This document shows positions 61,774 through 64,000 of a stretch of DNA of 64,000 bases, one piece after another. The position numbers and the translations under genes were made by a program. The notes beneath the pieces were generated by a model. It was not told the DNA's origin. It saw nothing but the letters and a program-made list of their open reading frames with translations, and did not search any database. This stretch comes from Pseudobacter ginsenosidimutans (GTDB lineage: Bacteria; Bacteroidota; Bacteroidia; Chitinophagales; Chitinophagaceae). Numbering within the stretch: the first letter of the stretch is position 1; each line of letters starts with the position of its first letter. The stretch is taken from NCBI RefSeq assembly GCF_007970185.1, contig NZ_CP042431.1, positions 6,555,342 to 6,619,341 on the forward strand, given 5' to 3'.

Positions 61774-63042
61774 ATGAAGGTGTTCAAATTCGGAGGAGCC
61801 AGTGTTCAGCAGACAGAAAAGATCCAGAATGTAGCCAATATCATCCGCTCCTACTCTGATCAGCCGATCCTGATCGTTGTGTCCGCCATGGGCAAAACCA
61901 CCAATGCCCTGGAAAAAGTGGCCGAAGCCTTCTTCGAAGGGCGCCAGGATGAAGCCCTGAAGCTCTTCGAACTGATCAAACAAACACATATCAACACCGC
62001 CAAATACTTACTGGTAACGCATTTCAACGCACTGATGGACGAACTCGCCAATTTCTTCACGGAAGTGGAATGGCTCCTTCATGATAAGCCTGTTCGTGAA
62101 TACGATTATTATTACGACCAGATCGTTTGTGTGGGAGAACTGCTCTCCACCGCCATCGTAAGCGCTTACCTCAACGAATCAGGCATCCCCACGCAATGGG
62201 TGGATGTACGCGACATCTTCCGAACCGACGATAATTTCCGGGACGCGGCCATCGACTGGAATTTTACCAGTCAGCGTGTACAGGAAGACATTATTCTACT
62301 TTTCCAGGAAACGAATATTGTACTCACCCAGGGATTCATCGGTTCAACAGATGAGAACGAAAGCACCACCCTGGGCCGCGAAGGCAGCGATTACTCCGCC
62401 GCCGTATTCGCCAATCTCCTCAATGCAGAAAGCCAGACCATCTGGAAAGATGTGGAAGGCGTGATGAATGCCGACCCCAAACAGTTCCCCGATGCCCAAT
62501 TCATTGCGGAGCTCAACTATGAAGAAGTGATCGAGATGGCCTACTACGGCGCACAGGTGATCCATCCTAAAACCATCAAACCTTTACAGAACAAAGGCAT
62601 TCCACTTTTCGTGAAATGTTTTCTCGATAAAAACCTGCCCGGTACCGTTATCCATAATAAAAAAGTACACGGATTGCCACCCATCATCGTGATTAAAAAA
62701 GAACAGGCCCTGCTCACCCTGCATTCCCGCGATTTCTCTTTCGTAGGAGAAAAACCCGTAGCCGATCTCTACCAGCTGCTCAGCGATATCAAGATCAAAC
62801 CCAATATCATCCAGACCGGCGCCGTGAGCATCCAGGTTTGCCTGGACGATAAGCCGGAAAAAATCCAGAAGCTCGCCCTCGACGCATCTGAATTTTTTGA
62901 AGTACAGGTGGAAAAAGGATTGACCCTGCTCACCGTTCGCCATTACCAGGAAGAGCAACTGCAAAAACTCACCAATGGCCATCGTATCAAACTGAAACAA
63001 CAATCACCGGAAACTGTGCAGGTGCTTATGCAACCGGCTTAA
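61774..63042 (+). CDS. lysC: Aspartate kinase (monofunctional)
   Basis: Phosphorylates aspartate at the start of lysine, threonine and methionine synthesis. The 422 residues carry the catalytic motif KFGGASV near the N-terminus, GREGSDYSAAVFANLL (substrate site) and an IHPKTI segment, followed by C-terminal ACT-type regulatory sequence (about 300-415). It lacks a homoserine dehydrogenase domain, so it is not the fused ThrA type. ATG 61774 (MKVFKFGG) is preferred; the longer frame adds 32 unrelated residues. The next gene begins 18 bp later. Confidence 0.92.
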   Translation: MKVFKFGGASVQQTEKIQNVANIIRSYSDQPILIVVSAMGKTTNALEKVAEAFFEGRQDEALKLFELIKQTHINTAKYLLVTHFNALMDELANFFTEVEWLLHDKPVREYDYYYDQIVCVGELLSTAIVSAYLNESGIPTQWVDVRDIFRTDDNFRDAAIDWNFTSQRVQEDIILLFQETNIVLTQGFIGSTDENESTTLGREGSDYSAAVFANLLNAESQTIWKDVEGVMNADPKQFPDAQFIAELNYEEVIEMAYYGAQVIHPKTIKPLQNKGIPLFVKCFLDKNLPGTVIHNKKVHGLPPIIVIKKEQALLTLHSRDFSFVGEKPVADLYQLLSDIKIKPNIIQTGAVSIQVCLDDKPEKIQKLALDASEFFEVQVEKGLTLLTVRHYQEEQLQKLTNGHRIKLKQQSPETVQVLMQPA

Positions 63043-63060
63043 TCCGTTCAAACCTTATCT

Positions 63061-64000
63061 ATGCAATCTCCCGCAGCATACTACCAGCAAAGGATCCAGG
63101 AATTACAGGAACACCTGAAAAAAGTACAGCAACAACTGATCGGCGTATCTGTGGCAAGGCTGCTCAGTTTTCTCTGCGTACTGATTGCAGGTTATTACTG
63201 GATCAAAAGCGATAGCTCAACATTACTACCGGGCATTACCGTTATATCATTGATAATATTCATCATTTTTGTGAAACGGGCCTTCAGACTGAATGATGAT
63301 AAGGCGCTTACCAACAAATTACTTTTCGTCAACACCAACGAAGACGGCATCCTCCGGCGCCAGCAAAGCAAATTCCCCGATGGCCGGGAAGCCGCAGCAC
63401 AGTCGGGTTACGCGGCAGACCTGGATATATTTGGCCCCAATTCATTATTCCACCTGCTGAACCGTACCACCACCACACATGGCACTACTGCTTTACAGCA
63501 GATATTGCAGCAACCGGAACTGGACCCTGTTGTGATCCGCAACAACCAGGAAGCCATCAAACAATTGTCCACACAAACAGAAACGCGTCAGCTCCTCATC
63601 GCACATGGATTATTGCACGGCGAGAAGGAAGGAAATCTGCACGAGGTGCAACGCTGGCTGCAAATGCCTACCCTGCTCTACCAACTGAAATGGGTACGCG
63701 CAATTCGTTTCATCATGCCCGCTATCAGCCTGGCAGGATTGATCGCTTTCCTGGCAACGGATACCTATCAATGGCTGCTGCCGGGCATCATCGTCAGCTG
63801 GCTGATCACGGGCAGCTTTACCAAAAGAATCCTTCACCAGCATAACCTGCTCAGCAAGAAACAAACCATCCTGGAACAATATGGCAGCATCCTGCAATTG
63901 TTCAGCGAAATAGAGACAGGCGATTCCTCCGTACTGAAAAAAGAAAAAGCGACAGCACAGGATGCGAGTAAAGCCATCAAGCAATTGTCGAATCTGGCCG
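63061..64000 (+). CDS. Membrane-bound MutS-family protein, N-terminal part (truncated by window edge)
   Basis: First 313 residues of a MutS-related protein. Two TM segments (about 30-75) precede a MutS core-like region (about 120-190, with FGPNSLFHLLNRTTTTHG). Two further TM segments follow (about 215-260), then a helical part that continues off the window. The NSLFxxxNxTxTxxG block matches the same position in both units of the tandem MutS-like protein at 19545-22244. The ATPase domain would lie beyond 64000 and was not seen. It begins 18 bp after lysC. Function unknown. Confidence 0.78.
   Translation, partial: MQSPAAYYQQRIQELQEHLKKVQQQLIGVSVARLLSFLCVLIAGYYWIKSDSSTLLPGITVISLIIFIIFVKRAFRLNDDKALTNKLLFVNTNEDGILRRQQSKFPDGREAAAQSGYAADLDIFGPNSLFHLLNRTTTTHGTTALQQILQQPELDPVVIRNNQEAIKQLSTQTETRQLLIAHGLLHGEKEGNLHEVQRWLQMPTLLYQLKWVRAIRFIMPAISLAGLIAFLATDTYQWLLPGIIVSWLITGSFTKRILHQHNLLSKKQTILEQYGSILQLFSEIETGDSSVLKKEKATAQDASKAIKQLSNLA

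Noticed and set aside
1-64000. CRISPR arrays, insertion sequences, prophage, tRNA or rRNA genes
   Set aside because: No regular repeat-spacer pattern, transposase or integrase motif, or tRNA-like cloverleaf was found in the intergenic regions.

Overview
The window looks like chromosomal DNA of a Bacteroidota member, most likely of the Chitinophagaceae. This rests on two ECF sigma/FecR/SusC/SusD loci, Bacteroidota-only families (DUF4270, DUF4294, DUF4843, PKD-like lipoproteins), a T9SS-type C-terminal sorting region, GldA/GldF/GldG-like genes, and promoter -7 elements of the Bacteroidota form TAnnTTTG. No rRNA, tRNA, CRISPR array, transposase, integrase or phage gene was seen. Genus-level assignment is not possible from this sequence alone.

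Layout. 1-8136 (minus): a truncated Prc-type protease, glucokinase, a NUDIX-rlmB-HMGL-GSCFA operon, metK and a DUF4270 lipoprotein. 8184-11938: a short glycogen-synthase-like protein divergent from panC-panD, a flippase-like membrane protein and a heptose-phosphate adenylyltransferase. 11939-16689: a DUF4294 protein, the cytochrome c genes ccmE-ccmF, and a CPBP protease. 16725-25500 (minus): a tightly packed four-gene operon of ABC ATPase, fused GldF/GldG-like permease, a MutS-like protein made of two complete tandem copies, and an M16 lipoprotein peptidase. 25597-34775 (minus): SusCD locus 1 with sigma, FecR, SusC, SusD, DUF4843 and PKD-like lipoproteins. 34944-40285 (plus): agmatinase-like, two related membrane proteins, a radical SAM protein, a TSUP transporter and a TonB-like protein. 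40369-49829 (minus): SusCD locus 2 with sigma, FecR, SusC, SusD, a thioredoxin/DUF3738 fusion and a phosphodiesterase. 50016-64000: folC, OmpA and a large T9SS cargo protein, an ABC-YfiT-NUDIX operon, small unknown secreted proteins, fbp, lysC and the start of a membrane-bound MutS homologue.

How the genes work together. In each SusCD locus the SusC protein carries an N-terminal STN domain, so outer-membrane binding can signal through FecR to the ECF sigma factor. Both loci also share a near-identical hairpin between fecR and susC, 70-75 nt before the susC start. That hairpin and the ABC/GldFG/tandem-MutS/M16 operon are the parts least explained by known systems. The remainder is mostly core metabolism and envelope biology.
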